Assembly: GCA_035628505.1 (NCBI GenBank)
Contig: DASPJR010000122.1
Location: 1 to 64,000, forward strand
DNA from: DASPJR01 sp035628505
GTDB lineage: Bacteria; Planctomycetota; SZUA-567; H5-PLA8
Reading direction: 5' to 3'
Length of the DNA: 64,000 bases
Positions 25,264 to 35,169 of the stretch are shown here, piece by piece. The notes under the pieces were generated by a model, which was given only the letters and a program-made list of their open reading frames with translations, was not told the origin of the DNA and did no database searches. Numbering within the stretch: position 1 is the first letter of the stretch; each line of letters starts with the position of its first letter. Position numbers and translations under genes: made by a program.

Positions 25264-28020
25264 TTAGAAATCTTCAACGCCAGGCGGAGCAGGCGGCTTG
25301 ACGGCTTCGGTCGATCTTGTGCCGTCTGTCGTTGTGCTCTCAACGCCGCTGCCGTACTCGCTTTCCGTCGAATCCAGCGACCGGATTGCCGCAGTTTCGA
25401 TTGCAGCAGCGCTATTCGAGTACAGCACGGCCTGGGGGACGATCTGCTTGGCCATGCTCGAACTGCTCCACTGCAGTTTCATGCTCGCACCGCCGCCCTC
25501 TTCGATGTACTCCACGCGGATGGGGTAGCTCTGCCCGGCCTGCAGGGTGATCGACCCTGACCATTCAACCATCGCCTGCGCGTTCCACCTGTCGATGAGC
25601 AGCTGGTTGTTCACCCAGAGGCGCAGTCCGTCGTCGGCTGTGCCATAGAACGTGTACGTCGCGCTCGTGGTCGGTTTGATCGTTCCGCTCCAGCGCACGC
25701 TGAAGGAGTCCGACGCGATACCGCTGGCTGGCGAACCGGTTCCCCAGCTGAAGTTCACGGTGGGATCGACGCGTGTGAGCTTCCGGTTGGTGAGGTCCCA
25801 GTTATCGAAATATTCGCCGGTGAGGCCGTCGCCCGTGCCGCTCGGCGGCGGTGCGACGGTCGCCGGATAAAGCTGCGACTGCGGGATCGCAGATTTGGCT
25901 GTCGTTGGGCTGCTCCAGAGGAGCTTGGCAACTGCATTGCCGCCGTTGTCATAGTATTCCATCTTGATTGAATACTTCTGTCCGGCGGTCAGTGTGATCG
26001 AGCCGCTCATTTCGGTCAGGCCCTGGTCGATCCAGCGGTTGACGAGCTGTACGCCGTTGACCCACAGCCGCACGCCATCGTCGCTCTGGGTGTAGAACGT
26101 GTAGGTCTCCGACTTCTGAGCCTCCACCTGGCCGCTCCAGCGCGCGGAGAACGTGTCGCTTGCGATGGTGCTGCTCGGCGAGCCGTAGCCCCAGTCGAAG
26201 TTCACCGTTGCGTCGGTGCGGGTGAGCTTCAGCGAGGTCAGGTCCATGTTGTCGAAGTACTCAGCAGCCAGGCCAGTGCCGGTTCCGCTGGTCGGCGGAG
26301 GCGGAGTGGAGCCGCTGCCGGTGCTGAAGATGCCCTGGCTGGGGTTCATGTACGTGCCGCTGCTGCAGACCTCAACCTTAACGGCGCGAACCATGTACGT
26401 GCCCGAGCCGCCCGTTGTGTCAGTGAAGGACGTGCCGGTAATCAGCGACGAATTCAGGCGCGTGAAAGGACCGGCCGCGCTGCTTGCCTTGTAAACGTGA
26501 TAGCCGGCGACCGAATCCGGCGAGGCGTTCCAGCGCAGCGTTCCCGACGAAACGGTCAGCCCCGATGGCGGAGTGACAGCGTGCAGGCGCAGCGTCGGAT
26601 CACCCATCAGCGCAATGTGAATGCCGCGCGGGCTGGAGCCGGTGACGTAGAGGCCGTTGTTATTCTGCGTCAGCTTCGCGCAATAGCCTGTGGTCTCGCC
26701 CATGCCCATCGGGTGATACTGCCAATGCGGGCGTCCGGCCCAGCAGCTGGTCAGCACGTAGCTTCTGGAAGCAATGGCGCTGCGCAGGAAGTTATCCGTC
26801 TGGTCCCAGTCGCCGAACCAGCTTCCGAAGAACATCGTGAAGTTTGTCTGGGGGTCCTTCGTCGCGAAATCGGAGCTGTTGCCGACGCCGGAGCAGCTTG
26901 AGGTCTGTCCGCCGCCACAGCCATAAGCGAACTGATGCGCGTTTGATGTCAGGGTCGAGAAGAACGTACCGGACCCACCCTTGTACACATTGGAAGCGCC
27001 CGTAAACGGCGGGAAGTTGCGGAAGGCATTGGAGGCGAACGATTCGCTGCCGAAGACGCCGAAGTTATCGACGACATAACCCTTGCGCGGCAGGTTCATC
27101 TGCTTGTGGCGGAAGCGGTGGGCCTTGTTGAGGTAGTTGCGCGTGAGCTCGGTATCGTTCGAGGAGAACTTGGTCAGGCGCGTCAGATCGACGCGGCCCA
27201 CCTGCAGCTCGACGTCAGATGGGATCGTGATCTGGTCGTACTTGCCGTCACCCGGAACATTGGCGCAGGACGAGTAGAGCTGGCCCGTGTTGTTCACCGA
27301 TGAGTCCGTCCACGTGCCATTCATTTCACCGTAGAAGACGTCTGCGGCCCACGCGCCATCGTGCTCGCTGCCGTGGCCGTCAAAGGCCTTGTTGCCCGAG
27401 TACGGCACGGCGACGTGGCCGATGATATAAACGGACTTCACATTGCCCAGATCTGAATTGTAGTCATTCCTGATCATGTTTTTTACCGTCGTCACGCTGG
27501 CGCTGCGCGGCACATCGCGGCGGATCACCTGCCAGCCATCGCCGACGAGATCCTGCTGCAGCCTCGCAAGTTCGCTCGCCAGAGAGGACGTGTATGTGCT
27601 GTCCACGAGCAGAATAACTTTGCCGCGGCGTTCGATAAGATTGGCTTCGATGCCGCTGCAGATGTAACCGTAGCCGGTGTAACCAGACCCCGTCTTGACG
27701 ATGCGGTATTCGTACACTTGCCCAACTGAGACATTGCTGTCGCTGTAGGTATTGGCGCTGGTCGAAACGTTTGTGCCCGTGCCCCAGCTCGTGGAGCCCA
27801 GTGATTTGCGGTAAACAGTGTAGCCTGTGGCGCCCGAATCCGCTTTCCATGTGAGCGTGATTTTCGGCGGTGACTTCTGAACGGTAGCACTGACCTGCAC
27901 CGCGAACTGATCGGTGGATAAAGCGAGCGCGCTGGACTGTAGCGCGCCGATGACTGTGATGGCAAGTACGGCTGAGAGCGCCTTATGGAGCCTGACAACA
28001 GCACTCGAAGTCGATTGCAT
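25264..28020 (-). CDS. Large secreted protein: FN3-like, C25-like core, two PA14 domains
   Basis: A 918-residue protein. The start ATG 28020 (MQSTSSAVV) lies four bases after GGAGGT; the longer frame lacks a site. Order: signal peptide (LSAVLAITVIGALQSSALA), FN3-like domain (~45-125), a central alpha/beta domain (~130-480), a second FN3-like domain (~490-570), then two PA14 domains (~585-720 and ~735-865). Each PA14 domain has the YFDNxDLT start and the YTFY..DDG.RLWVN core. The C-terminal tail is Ser/Thr/Glu-rich. The central domain has VYIIGHVAVPYSG, GHGSEHDGAWAADVFYGE, VGRVDL, AYGCGGGQTSSCSGVG, FFGSWFGDWDQTDNFLR and CWAGRPHW. This block layout is what I recall from C25 (gingipain-like) proteins of planctomycetes and Verrucomicrobia. 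I cannot say which His/Cys is catalytic or whether it is a protease at all. PA14 domains suggest glycan binding. Confidence 0.78.
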   Translation of the reverse strand: MQSTSSAVVRLHKALSAVLAITVIGALQSSALALSTDQFAVQVSATVQKSPPKITLTWKADSGATGYTVYRKSLGSTSWGTGTNVSTSANTYSDSNVSVGQVYEYRIVKTGSGYTGYGYICSGIEANLIERRGKVILLVDSTYTSSLASELARLQQDLVGDGWQVIRRDVPRSASVTTVKNMIRNDYNSDLGNVKSVYIIGHVAVPYSGNKAFDGHGSEHDGAWAADVFYGEMNGTWTDSSVNNTGQLYSSCANVPGDGKYDQITIPSDVELQVGRVDLTRLTKFSSNDTELTRNYLNKAHRFRHKQMNLPRKGYVVDNFGVFGSESFASNAFRNFPPFTGASNVYKGGSGTFFSTLTSNAHQFAYGCGGGQTSSCSGVGNSSDFATKDPQTNFTMFFGSWFGDWDQTDNFLRSAIASRSYVLTSCWAGRPHWQYHPMGMGETTGYCAKLTQNNNGLYVTGSSPRGIHIALMGDPTLRLHAVTPPSGLTVSSGTLRWNASPDSVAGYHVYKASSAAGPFTRLNSSLITGTSFTDTTGGSGTYMVRAVKVEVCSSGTYMNPSQGIFSTGSGSTPPPPTSGTGTGLAAEYFDNMDLTSLKLTRTDATVNFDWGYGSPSSTIASDTFSARWSGQVEAQKSETYTFYTQSDDGVRLWVNGVQLVNRWIDQGLTEMSGSITLTAGQKYSIKMEYYDNGGNAVAKLLWSSPTTAKSAIPQSQLYPATVAPPPSGTGDGLTGEYFDNWDLTNRKLTRVDPTVNFSWGTGSPASGIASDSFSVRWSGTIKPTTSATYTFYGTADDGLRLWVNNQLLIDRWNAQAMVEWSGSITLQAGQSYPIRVEYIEEGGGASMKLQWSSSSMAKQIVPQAVLYSNSAAAIETAAIRSLDSTESEYGSGVESTTTDGTRSTEAVKPPAPPGVEDF

Positions 28021-28457
28021 CATGACCTCCCTGAATTGAGAAAAAAACGAAACAAAAAAACACGAACTGCTCTGATGCCGCACACGATCCGGCGTGGTGT
28101 GGGTGTGAATCGTTATCTAAGACCGGGGTGTTTCAGGATTCACTAACGGCAAAAACGGAAACAGGGAAAGTTTGTGGCCAGATGAGGTTGGCAAAATGCG
28201 AAAGCAGATTTCGATGTTGCAAAAAAGCGCATCGCCTTTTGCAAAAGGCAAATTATTCAGTGCAGATGAGGGCGCTGAGTCCGCCGTGTCCGAGTGACGG
28301 GGTCATTGAACTCTGCTTCAATTTTTTTCAGACAATCCGCGCCAGCGATCGTGCTTCAATTTTCCACGACAGTTGATTCAGCAGCCTCTGGCATTGGTTT
28401 CGCACAACTGTTGTGGAACGCAGCAACTGCGTAAGCTCTTCACTTCAGGAGGCCCGC
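28021..28457. other. Divergent intergenic region (437 bp)
   Basis: Between the PA14 protein (minus) and mbtH (plus), so it carries both promoters. It is AT-rich, with runs such as AAAAAAACG and TTGCAAAAAAGCG and the word TTGCAAAAGGCAAATT. Clear sites are the GGAGGT (28025-28030, read on minus) for the PA14 gene and AGGAGG (28447-28452) for mbtH. The small open frames here have no family resemblance. I do not identify promoter boxes or an iron box. Confidence 0.4.
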
Positions 28458-28658
28458 ATGCAGACCCAGGAACAGGAAATCATGTACAAAGTCGTGGTCA
28501 ACCAGGAGGGGCAGTATTCAATCTGGCCCCATGACCGCAAGAATCCGCTTGGCTGGAACGATGCCGGAAAAATTGGACCCAAGGAAGAATGCCTGACCTT
28601 TATTGAGAAGGTCTGGACCGACATGCGTCCGCTGAGTCTGCGCAAGCAGACCGTGTGA
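28458..28658 (+). CDS. mbtH: MbtH-like NRPS accessory protein
   Basis: A 66-residue protein with the complete MbtH signature: YKVVVNQEGQYSIWPHDRKN, then PLGWNDAGKIGPKEECLTFI, then VWTDMRPLSLR, including the three invariant Trp residues. MbtH proteins bind adenylation domains and make them soluble and active. Start ATG 28458 is set by AGGAGG five bases upstream. It is on the plus strand, convergent with the two-module NRPS and about 8 kb upstream of the second NRPS on its own strand, so it is probably its own transcript serving both synthetases. Confidence 0.96.
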   Translation: MQTQEQEIMYKVVVNQEGQYSIWPHDRKNPLGWNDAGKIGPKEECLTFIEKVWTDMRPLSLRKQTV

Positions 28659-28685
28659 TTCCCGGCTGAACGTCTTCAGAACATG

Positions 28686-28716
28686 AAAAAACCAGGCGTC
28701 GAGCCTGGTTTTTTTT
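28686..28716. terminator. Bidirectional Rho-independent terminator
   Basis: Perfect 12-bp stem AAAAAACCAGGC / GCCTGGTTTTTT with a GTCGA loop and T tracts on both strands. It lies 27 bp after the mbtH stop and 21 bp before the stop of the convergent NRPS, so it should terminate both. Confidence 0.9.
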
Positions 28717-28736
28717 GCGGCCTGTTGGTGCCAGCG

Positions 28737-31700
28737 CTATGAAGCGCGCTCGGCTTCGGCTCGAAGCTTCATAAATAACTCCGCGGTTTCCATCGCACGG
28801 CGCAAGTCTTCGGCATTGCGTCCAATCAGCTCAGCGATTCCGGCGATGCTCGGCCTTTCAAATATCGCTGGAACCGAAACATCGACTTCAAGCGTGTCCC
28901 GCAGGCGCGAAACGAGCTGAATAATACTCAGCGAATTGGCGCCGAGCGCAAAGAGGCTGTCACGCACGCCGGCCCGCTCGGTATGCAGCACTTCGCATAC
29001 AATCGCGGCAAGGACCTGTTCGAGCGGCGAGGCCGGCGCATTGGACGCGGACTCTTCCGGCCCCGAGAGTTGCGGCAGGGGCAATGCAGCCCTGTTTACT
29101 TTCCCGTTGCTCGAGAGCGGCAGCTCCGTGAGGGAAACGAAGAGCACGGGCACCATGTACTGCGGCAGCTTTGCCGCCAGGAACTTGCGCAGGTCCTCCG
29201 GCGCCGGCTCGGGTGTCTGACGCGGGACGGTGTAGGCGATCAGCTGCCGGGAGTGGACGGGTCCAAACGCGTTCACCACTCCATGTCGGACACCCTCATG
29301 CTGCTCCAATGCCGCTTCGATTTCGCCAAGCTCGATGCGGTACCCGTTCACTTTCACCTGGAAATCCCGCCTGCCGAGGAACTCGATATCGCCATCCGGC
29401 ATGAAGCGGCCCAGATCTCCCGTGCGGTAGAGACGCTCGTACATGCGCGGATGCATGATGAAACTGGCTTCCGTCTTTTCAGCGTCGCGCCAGTAACCTT
29501 CGGCCAGGCCGATGCCGCCGATGTAAAGATCACCAGTGATGCCGACCGGGCAAGGCTCAAGACTTTCGTTTAGCACAAAGAACTTCTGATTGGCCATCGG
29601 ACGACCGTACGGAATGCTCTTCCATCCGGCCTCGACCTTTTTAATCGGATAAACGATGGACCAGATCGATGCTTCTGTCGCTCCGCCCATGCTGTATATC
29701 TCGGCGCCGCCGGTGGCGTCCCACACCCGCTGCGGCAATGCGACGGGAATCCAATCGCCGCTCATCAGGACCATGCGCAGCGACGGGAGGGCCGCGCGCT
29801 GCCGCTCGACATAGTCCATTGTCATCTGCATCAAGGCAGGGACTGAGTTCCACACCGTCACGCCACGATCGCTTACCAACCGGGCGAGCCGGCCGGGATC
29901 TTTAACATCAGCCGTTTCCGGCATCACGATCGTCGCACCGGCGGCAAGCGTTCCGAAGATGTCGTAGACAGACAGATCGAAACTCAGCGACGAGAGCGCC
30001 AGCACGCGGTCTTTGGGCGTTATGCTGTAGCGGCGGTTGCAATCCACGCACGTATTGACCGCGCCGCGATGCGCGATGACGACGCCCTTGGGCAGTCCTG
30101 TCGATCCTGAGGTATAGATCACGTAAGCCAGGTCGCTCGATTTCTGTACCGGATCGAGCGGCGAGACATCTGTCTGAGCCGGCTCACGGTCGATGACAAA
30201 GCGTTTGACGTTCTCAGGCCAGGAGAGTCTGCGATCGAGTTCCGCCGTTGTCAGCACGACTTTCACCTCGCCGTGCGCGAGCAGATAATGCAGACGTTCC
30301 TGCGGCAGTTCAGGATCGAGCGGCAGGTACGCACCGCCCGCTTTGTGAATCGCCAGCACGGCGACAACCTGTTCCCAGCCCTTTTCCATGACCACGGCGT
30401 TGAGCGTGTTCGGGCGCATGCCGGCATGCCGCAGCTCGCGGGCCCAGCGGTTCGCGCTGCGTTCCAGTTCGCCGTAACTGAGGGTCATATCGGCGGCCAT
30501 CACCGCCGGATGATCGGGAGTTGCGCGGGCGCGCGCCTCGAAAAGCTGATGCAGGCAGGCCTTCTCCGGGAACTCGGCCGAGGTCGCATTGTACTCATGC
30601 AGCAGCGCCGTGCGCTCATCTGAAGTCAGCATCGGGAGCGCTGCAAGTTCCTGATCGGGCGCGGCCACGATACTGTGCAGCAGAACTTCGAAATGGCGCA
30701 GCATCAGCTGGGTTGAGACAGAATCGAACAGATCCGTGTTGTATTCCAGCGTCGCTTCGAGGCCCGCATCTGTTTCAATCATCTGCAGAATCAGGTCGTT
30801 CGTTGCCAGTCCGGCGGTGCTGCGCTGTGACTTGAACGAAACACCTGGCAGCTTGACTTCTGGCAGTGCTTTCTGCGGAACCAGCAGCATGATCTGGAAG
30901 AGATCCGAGCGGCCCAAGCCGGTCCGGCGGCGCACTTCTTCCACCAATTTCGCCAGCGGCATATCCTGATGTGCCAGCGCACCCAGGGCCGTGTCGCGGA
31001 CGGTCTTGAGCAGCTCGCGGAAGCTCATCTTCGGGGACATCTTCGTGCGAAGTGTCAGAACGTTGATGAACGGTCCGATGAGCGCTTCCGTTTCCGGACG
31101 CGTGCGTCCTGCCACGGGCGAGCCCACGCAGAAATCAGTCTGGCCTGTATAGCGATGCAGCAGCGCGTTGAGCCCGGCGAGGACCGTCATGAAGAGTGTC
31201 GCGCCTTCACGCTGCCCGAGTGCGGCGAGCTCCGATGAGAGCTCCGGCGACAACTGCAGCACATGCCTCTCGCAGCGATCGGTGCGCTCTTGAGGCGCGG
31301 ACTTGGCGAATGGAAGCCGCAGAACGGGCAGCTCGCCTTCAAGCTGCTTCATCCAGTAGGAATTGAGCCGCTCGAGCACCGCGCCTTGCAGCCATTTGCG
31401 CTGCCATTCGGAGAAATCGCCGAACTGAATGGGCAGCTCCGGCAGCGGCGAGGTCTTGCCGTTCGAGAATGCGTCGTAGAGCCTCGCCAGGTCGTTGAAC
31501 ATGATTTCATGCGACCAGCCGTCCGTCAGCACATGATGGATACAGAGCACCAGGAGATGTTCGTCGTCCTGCAGCTTCAGAAGAGATGCTCTGAACAGCG
31601 GCCCGACCGCCAGGTCCACTCGCTTCCGGACCGCTTCGTCCTGCAGCCGCTTGACTTCCGCCTCGCGTTCGGCGCTTCCAAGGGAGCTTAGATCGTGCGT

Positions 31701-34700
31701 GCAGAGTGGAACCTTGGCCGGCGCAAGCACCCGCTGGAACGGAATTCCATCCTTCATCGTGATGACGGTGCGAAGAATCTCATGCCGCTCGGCGAGCACG
31801 TTCAGGGCCTTCTGCAAGGCATCGTATTTCAGCTCGCCCCGGAGATGCACAGATTTTCTCAGGTTGAAGCGTGTCGGGCTGAACTGCTCGTAAAACCAGA
31901 TGCCCTGCTGTGTGTAGGAGGCGGGAATTTCGTCGCGGTTGGGCAGATGTGTAATCGGCGGCGGCAGGAATGCTTCCGCCTTCGCTGTGCTGGACTGGCT
32001 TATCCACTGGGACAACGCAGAGGCTGTTGGATGATCGAGCAGCGCCCGCAGCGACAGCTCGATTTTGAGCTGCTCGCGCAGACGGGACATGACTTTCGTG
32101 GCAAGAAGCGAATGTCCACCCAGTTCAAAGAAGCTGTCGCTGATGCTCACCTTTTCGAGATTCAGGACTTCCGCGAAAATCTTTGTGAGCGTTTGTTCAA
32201 TTGTATTGCGCGGCGCGACGTAGTCACGGCTCGCATCGCTGCTCAACTCGCGTGGTTCGGGGAGCGCCTTTTTGTCTACCTTGCCGTTGGGCGTTAGTGG
32301 AAGAGCCTCGAGGATTTCGAAAGTGGACGGGATCATGTACTCGGGCAGCTGCGTCTGCAGATGCGCTTTAACTTCAGCCAGACCCGCGGCGGCATTTTTA
32401 AGAATGACGTAGGCGACGAGGCGTTTCTGCCCGCCGGCATCTTCACGCGCCACCACGACGCCCTGGCGCACATTGTCGTGCTTCGAAAGCACGGCTTCTA
32501 TTTCTTCCAATTCAATGCGGAAGCCGCGGATCTTGACCTGGTTATCGACTCGGCCGAGGAACTCGATCGCGCCATCTTCCAGGTAGCGTACGAGATCGCC
32601 CGTGCGGTAAAGACGAGCTCCGCTGCGTCCGCTGAAAGGATCAGGCACGAATCGGTCGGCGGTCAGTCCCGGACGGCGGTAGTACCCCCGCGCCAGACCC
32701 AGCCCTCCGATATAAAGCTCGCCGGGCGTGCCCAGCGGAACGACGTTCATGGAGCGATCAAGGATGTAGACCTCTGTGTTCGCCATCGGCCTGCCGATTG
32801 GCAGCGTCGCCGACGCCGCGCGTGAAGTTTGCCCGCCGGCAGGCATGTCGATGCGGTCCACATTATAGGTCAGCGAGCCTACGGTCGTTTCGGTTGGGCC
32901 ATAATGATTGAGCAGCTCGCAGGATGAAAGCGACTGGATCTGCTTTACCAGCTGCCAACTCGAGGCTTCACCGCCAAGCAGCAGGAAGCGGCGCGGGAGC
33001 ACGGCGGCACCGTGAGTTGTCCCCAGCAGCGCGTTCAGATTGCTCGGCGTAATCTTCAGTACGTCTATAGGATTCTTGTGGAGGTACGCCGCGAACACCT
33101 GCGCGTCCAACGCAGCTTCGTAACTGATCAGATGGAGGGTGCCGCCAGAAATGAGGGCGGGGTAGACACAGGTGTTGCCGAGGTCGGCAGCAATCGATGA
33201 TACCGAGGCGAAATGCAGGCCATGCTCATGCTCTGGTTCATGAAGCCGCAGGCGCCGGTAGATGAACTGCGTGTAATTAACGAGGCTTCGGTGAGTGACG
33301 GCCACGCCTTTTGGTGTTCCTGTCGAACCGGAGGTGAAGATGATATAGGCCAGGCTTTCCGCGGAGCGAGGCTGCGGCTCGATGTCGGTCGTCTTGAATG
33401 AATCGAAACGGCCGGCATCGGAATCCAGGCAGATGCATTCACCGGTGAAGTCGGCAAATTTCTCCAGCAGATTTCCCTGCGTCAGCAGTACAGGCGTCTT
33501 TGCCTCATTGAGCTGCAGCAGTAGCCGCTGGGACGGATGTTCGGGAATGAGCGGCACATAGGCGCCGCCGGCCTTCAGAATTCCGAGGAGCCCTGCCATC
33601 AGGTCAACGGTTCTTTCGCAACACAGACCGACAGGTACGTCGGCGCGAACGCCGCTCTTGCGCAGGCAGCGAGCGATCTGATTAGCACGCGCGTTCAGCT
33701 CGGCATACGTCATTTGCCGTCCGGCCGCGACGATGGCGGTGCGATCGGGCGTGCGCGCGGCCTGCTCTTCGAAGAGCGAATGAATGCTGCGGCCCTGTGA
33801 ATACTCGGCCTGCGTCTGGTTCATTTCGCGCACGAGCCTGGTGCGTTCACGCTCGCCGGTGATCTCATGCAGATGAAGACGGCGTCCGGGTTTTTCGGCT
33901 AGTGATTGCAGCAGGGAAAGGAAGTTGCCGGCATACATCTCGGCCTGAGCCGGTGAATAACGTTCGGTGAACTGAAGTTCCACACGCCAGCTGCCGTTCA
34001 AACGCTGACAGCAGAGCCGCAGCTTCGCCGGCGAGGTATAGGCGTAGAGATCCGAAAGCGTAAAGCTTGCAGCACCCGCTTCGAATTCCGCGTCCGCTTC
34101 AAAGCACGCGAAGGCGAATGAGTTTTCCCTTGTGCCGTGCGGGGCGTGCGTGTGGCGCAGCGCCGCGTCACCCAGGGCCTTGCGGTTCGTCGACAGCAGT
34201 TCTGAAAAACCAATCGCCTCAGGGTCGAGCGTCGTAACCAGCGGAACTGTTGCTTCGAAGAGCCCTACCGCGTTTTGCAGCTGTGCCTGAGCGCGTGGAT
34301 CGATGCTGACCTGAAGTTCTATCTGCTGCTGCTGGCTCAGCCGGGAAAGCACGGTCTGCCAGGCTGCCAGGAAGACGTCGTTCAGGGTCGCGTCCTGATC
34401 GCGAGCCCAACTCTCAAGCTTTTCCGAAAGTTCATTTGGAATGCAGGCGAGGTGCCGCTTCGGATTCGTATGTACCAGCGGCGCGGCTTTCTCGAATGGA
34501 AGAACGATTTCAGGCAGCGAGCCTGACTTCTGCTGTTCCCACCACCCCTTTGCGTCCTGCGAAGCATCGTCGGTTGCAGCAAGCAGATCCTGCTGCCAGG
34601 CGGCGTAATCGGCGTACTGCGGCGGCTCGGGCAGGTCCCCGCTGCCGGGAGAATAAAGCGATGCGAGCTCTTGAGTGATCAGTTGAAGTGACGGTCCATC

Positions 34701-35126
34701 CGCACACAACACGGGGAGGCGAAGCTGCAGCACATGACGCTCGCTGCCGAGCACGGCCAGCGTCGCGTGCAGGACGGGTCTGTGTTCTGCATCGATTGGC
34801 CGCCGGTGCTGCTCGAGCGCCTTCTCCAGCGCGGCGCTTTGCTGTTCAACAGGACAGTCGTGCAAGTCGATCTCGTTCCACGCCGGCGCTGCTTCATCGT
34901 GGATGACTTGCAGCGGCACGCCACTGTGCCGCTCGAAGGTGGTACGCAGGATTTCGTGCCGGGTGGTGAGCGCGTGCAGCGCGGTCTTCAGGTGCGCCGT
35001 ATCGAGCGCGCCTTCAATAAGGATGCGGCATTCGGATTCAAACGGCAGCCCCGTGCGTGCCTGAATTGAGAGCAGGCGCGCCTGCGCCGGAGAAATTTGA
35101 AACGCGGTAGTGGCTGACTGCGGCAT
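28737..35126 (-). CDS. Two-module NRPS: C*-A(Asp)-T-C-A(Cys)-T
   Basis: 2129 residues, cytoplasmic. C* (~10-430) has the condensation fold but its HHxxxDG site reads PVLCADG (138-144), so both histidines are gone. A1 (~455-955; core FTSGSTGTPKG 597-607) has pocket residues D648 L649 T652 K691 L716 G718 H741 V749 G750 K949, i.e. DLTKLGHVGK, the aspartate/asparagine class with the Asp-type His. T1 carries GGHSL (Ser1006). C2 (~1066-1500) is intact (HHVLTDG, 1197-1203). A2 (~1526-2015) pocket is D1717 L1718 Y1721 N1760 L1787 S1789 M1813 I1821 W1822 K2009, DLYNLSMIWK, a cysteine code. T2 carries LGANSL (Ser2065). No epimerase, heterocyclization (DxxxxD) or thioesterase domain, so the chain must pass to another protein, most simply the NRPS encoded divergently. 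A hydroxylase gene lies 43 bp upstream on the same strand. Codes were read by eye against GrsA-type numbering. Confidence 0.93.
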   Translation of the reverse strand: MPQSATTAFQISPAQARLLSIQARTGLPFESECRILIEGALDTAHLKTALHALTTRHEILRTTFERHSGVPLQVIHDEAAPAWNEIDLHDCPVEQQSAALEKALEQHRRPIDAEHRPVLHATLAVLGSERHVLQLRLPVLCADGPSLQLITQELASLYSPGSGDLPEPPQYADYAAWQQDLLAATDDASQDAKGWWEQQKSGSLPEIVLPFEKAAPLVHTNPKRHLACIPNELSEKLESWARDQDATLNDVFLAAWQTVLSRLSQQQQIELQVSIDPRAQAQLQNAVGLFEATVPLVTTLDPEAIGFSELLSTNRKALGDAALRHTHAPHGTRENSFAFACFEADAEFEAGAASFTLSDLYAYTSPAKLRLCCQRLNGSWRVELQFTERYSPAQAEMYAGNFLSLLQSLAEKPGRRLHLHEITGERERTRLVREMNQTQAEYSQGRSIHSLFEEQAARTPDRTAIVAAGRQMTYAELNARANQIARCLRKSGVRADVPVGLCCERTVDLMAGLLGILKAGGAYVPLIPEHPSQRLLLQLNEAKTPVLLTQGNLLEKFADFTGECICLDSDAGRFDSFKTTDIEPQPRSAESLAYIIFTSGSTGTPKGVAVTHRSLVNYTQFIYRRLRLHEPEHEHGLHFASVSSIAADLGNTCVYPALISGGTLHLISYEAALDAQVFAAYLHKNPIDVLKITPSNLNALLGTTHGAAVLPRRFLLLGGEASSWQLVKQIQSLSSCELLNHYGPTETTVGSLTYNVDRIDMPAGGQTSRAASATLPIGRPMANTEVYILDRSMNVVPLGTPGELYIGGLGLARGYYRRPGLTADRFVPDPFSGRSGARLYRTGDLVRYLEDGAIEFLGRVDNQVKIRGFRIELEEIEAVLSKHDNVRQGVVVAREDAGGQKRLVAYVILKNAAAGLAEVKAHLQTQLPEYMIPSTFEILEALPLTPNGKVDKKALPEPRELSSDASRDYVAPRNTIEQTLTKIFAEVLNLEKVSISDSFFELGGHSLLATKVMSRLREQLKIELSLRALLDHPTASALSQWISQSSTAKAEAFLPPPITHLPNRDEIPASYTQQGIWFYEQFSPTRFNLRKSVHLRGELKYDALQKALNVLAERHEILRTVITMKDGIPFQRVLAPAKVPLCTHDLSSLGSAEREAEVKRLQDEAVRKRVDLAVGPLFRASLLKLQDDEHLLVLCIHHVLTDGWSHEIMFNDLARLYDAFSNGKTSPLPELPIQFGDFSEWQRKWLQGAVLERLNSYWMKQLEGELPVLRLPFAKSAPQERTDRCERHVLQLSPELSSELAALGQREGATLFMTVLAGLNALLHRYTGQTDFCVGSPVAGRTRPETEALIGPFINVLTLRTKMSPKMSFRELLKTVRDTALGALAHQDMPLAKLVEEVRRRTGLGRSDLFQIMLLVPQKALPEVKLPGVSFKSQRSTAGLATNDLILQMIETDAGLEATLEYNTDLFDSVSTQLMLRHFEVLLHSIVAAPDQELAALPMLTSDERTALLHEYNATSAEFPEKACLHQLFEARARATPDHPAVMAADMTLSYGELERSANRWARELRHAGMRPNTLNAVVMEKGWEQVVAVLAIHKAGGAYLPLDPELPQERLHYLLAHGEVKVVLTTAELDRRLSWPENVKRFVIDREPAQTDVSPLDPVQKSSDLAYVIYTSGSTGLPKGVVIAHRGAVNTCVDCNRRYSITPKDRVLALSSLSFDLSVYDIFGTLAAGATIVMPETADVKDPGRLARLVSDRGVTVWNSVPALMQMTMDYVERQRAALPSLRMVLMSGDWIPVALPQRVWDATGGAEIYSMGGATEASIWSIVYPIKKVEAGWKSIPYGRPMANQKFFVLNESLEPCPVGITGDLYIGGIGLAEGYWRDAEKTEASFIMHPRMYERLYRTGDLGRFMPDGDIEFLGRRDFQVKVNGYRIELGEIEAALEQHEGVRHGVVNAFGPVHSRQLIAYTVPRQTPEPAPEDLRKFLAAKLPQYMVPVLFVSLTELPLSSNGKVNRAALPLPQLSGPEESASNAPASPLEQVLAAIVCEVLHTERAGVRDSLFALGANSLSIIQLVSRLRDTLEVDVSVPAIFERPSIAGIAELIGRNAEDLRRAMETAELFMKLRAEAERAS

Positions 35127-35169
35127 GTGGCTTCAATCCTTAAAGCGGACACCAAATGTGGCGGTGCAA

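Noticed and set aside
29000..33000. Heterocyclization domain before the Cys adenylation domain
   Set aside because: The site is HHVLTDG, an ordinary condensation motif, not DxxxxD; no thiazoline is predicted.
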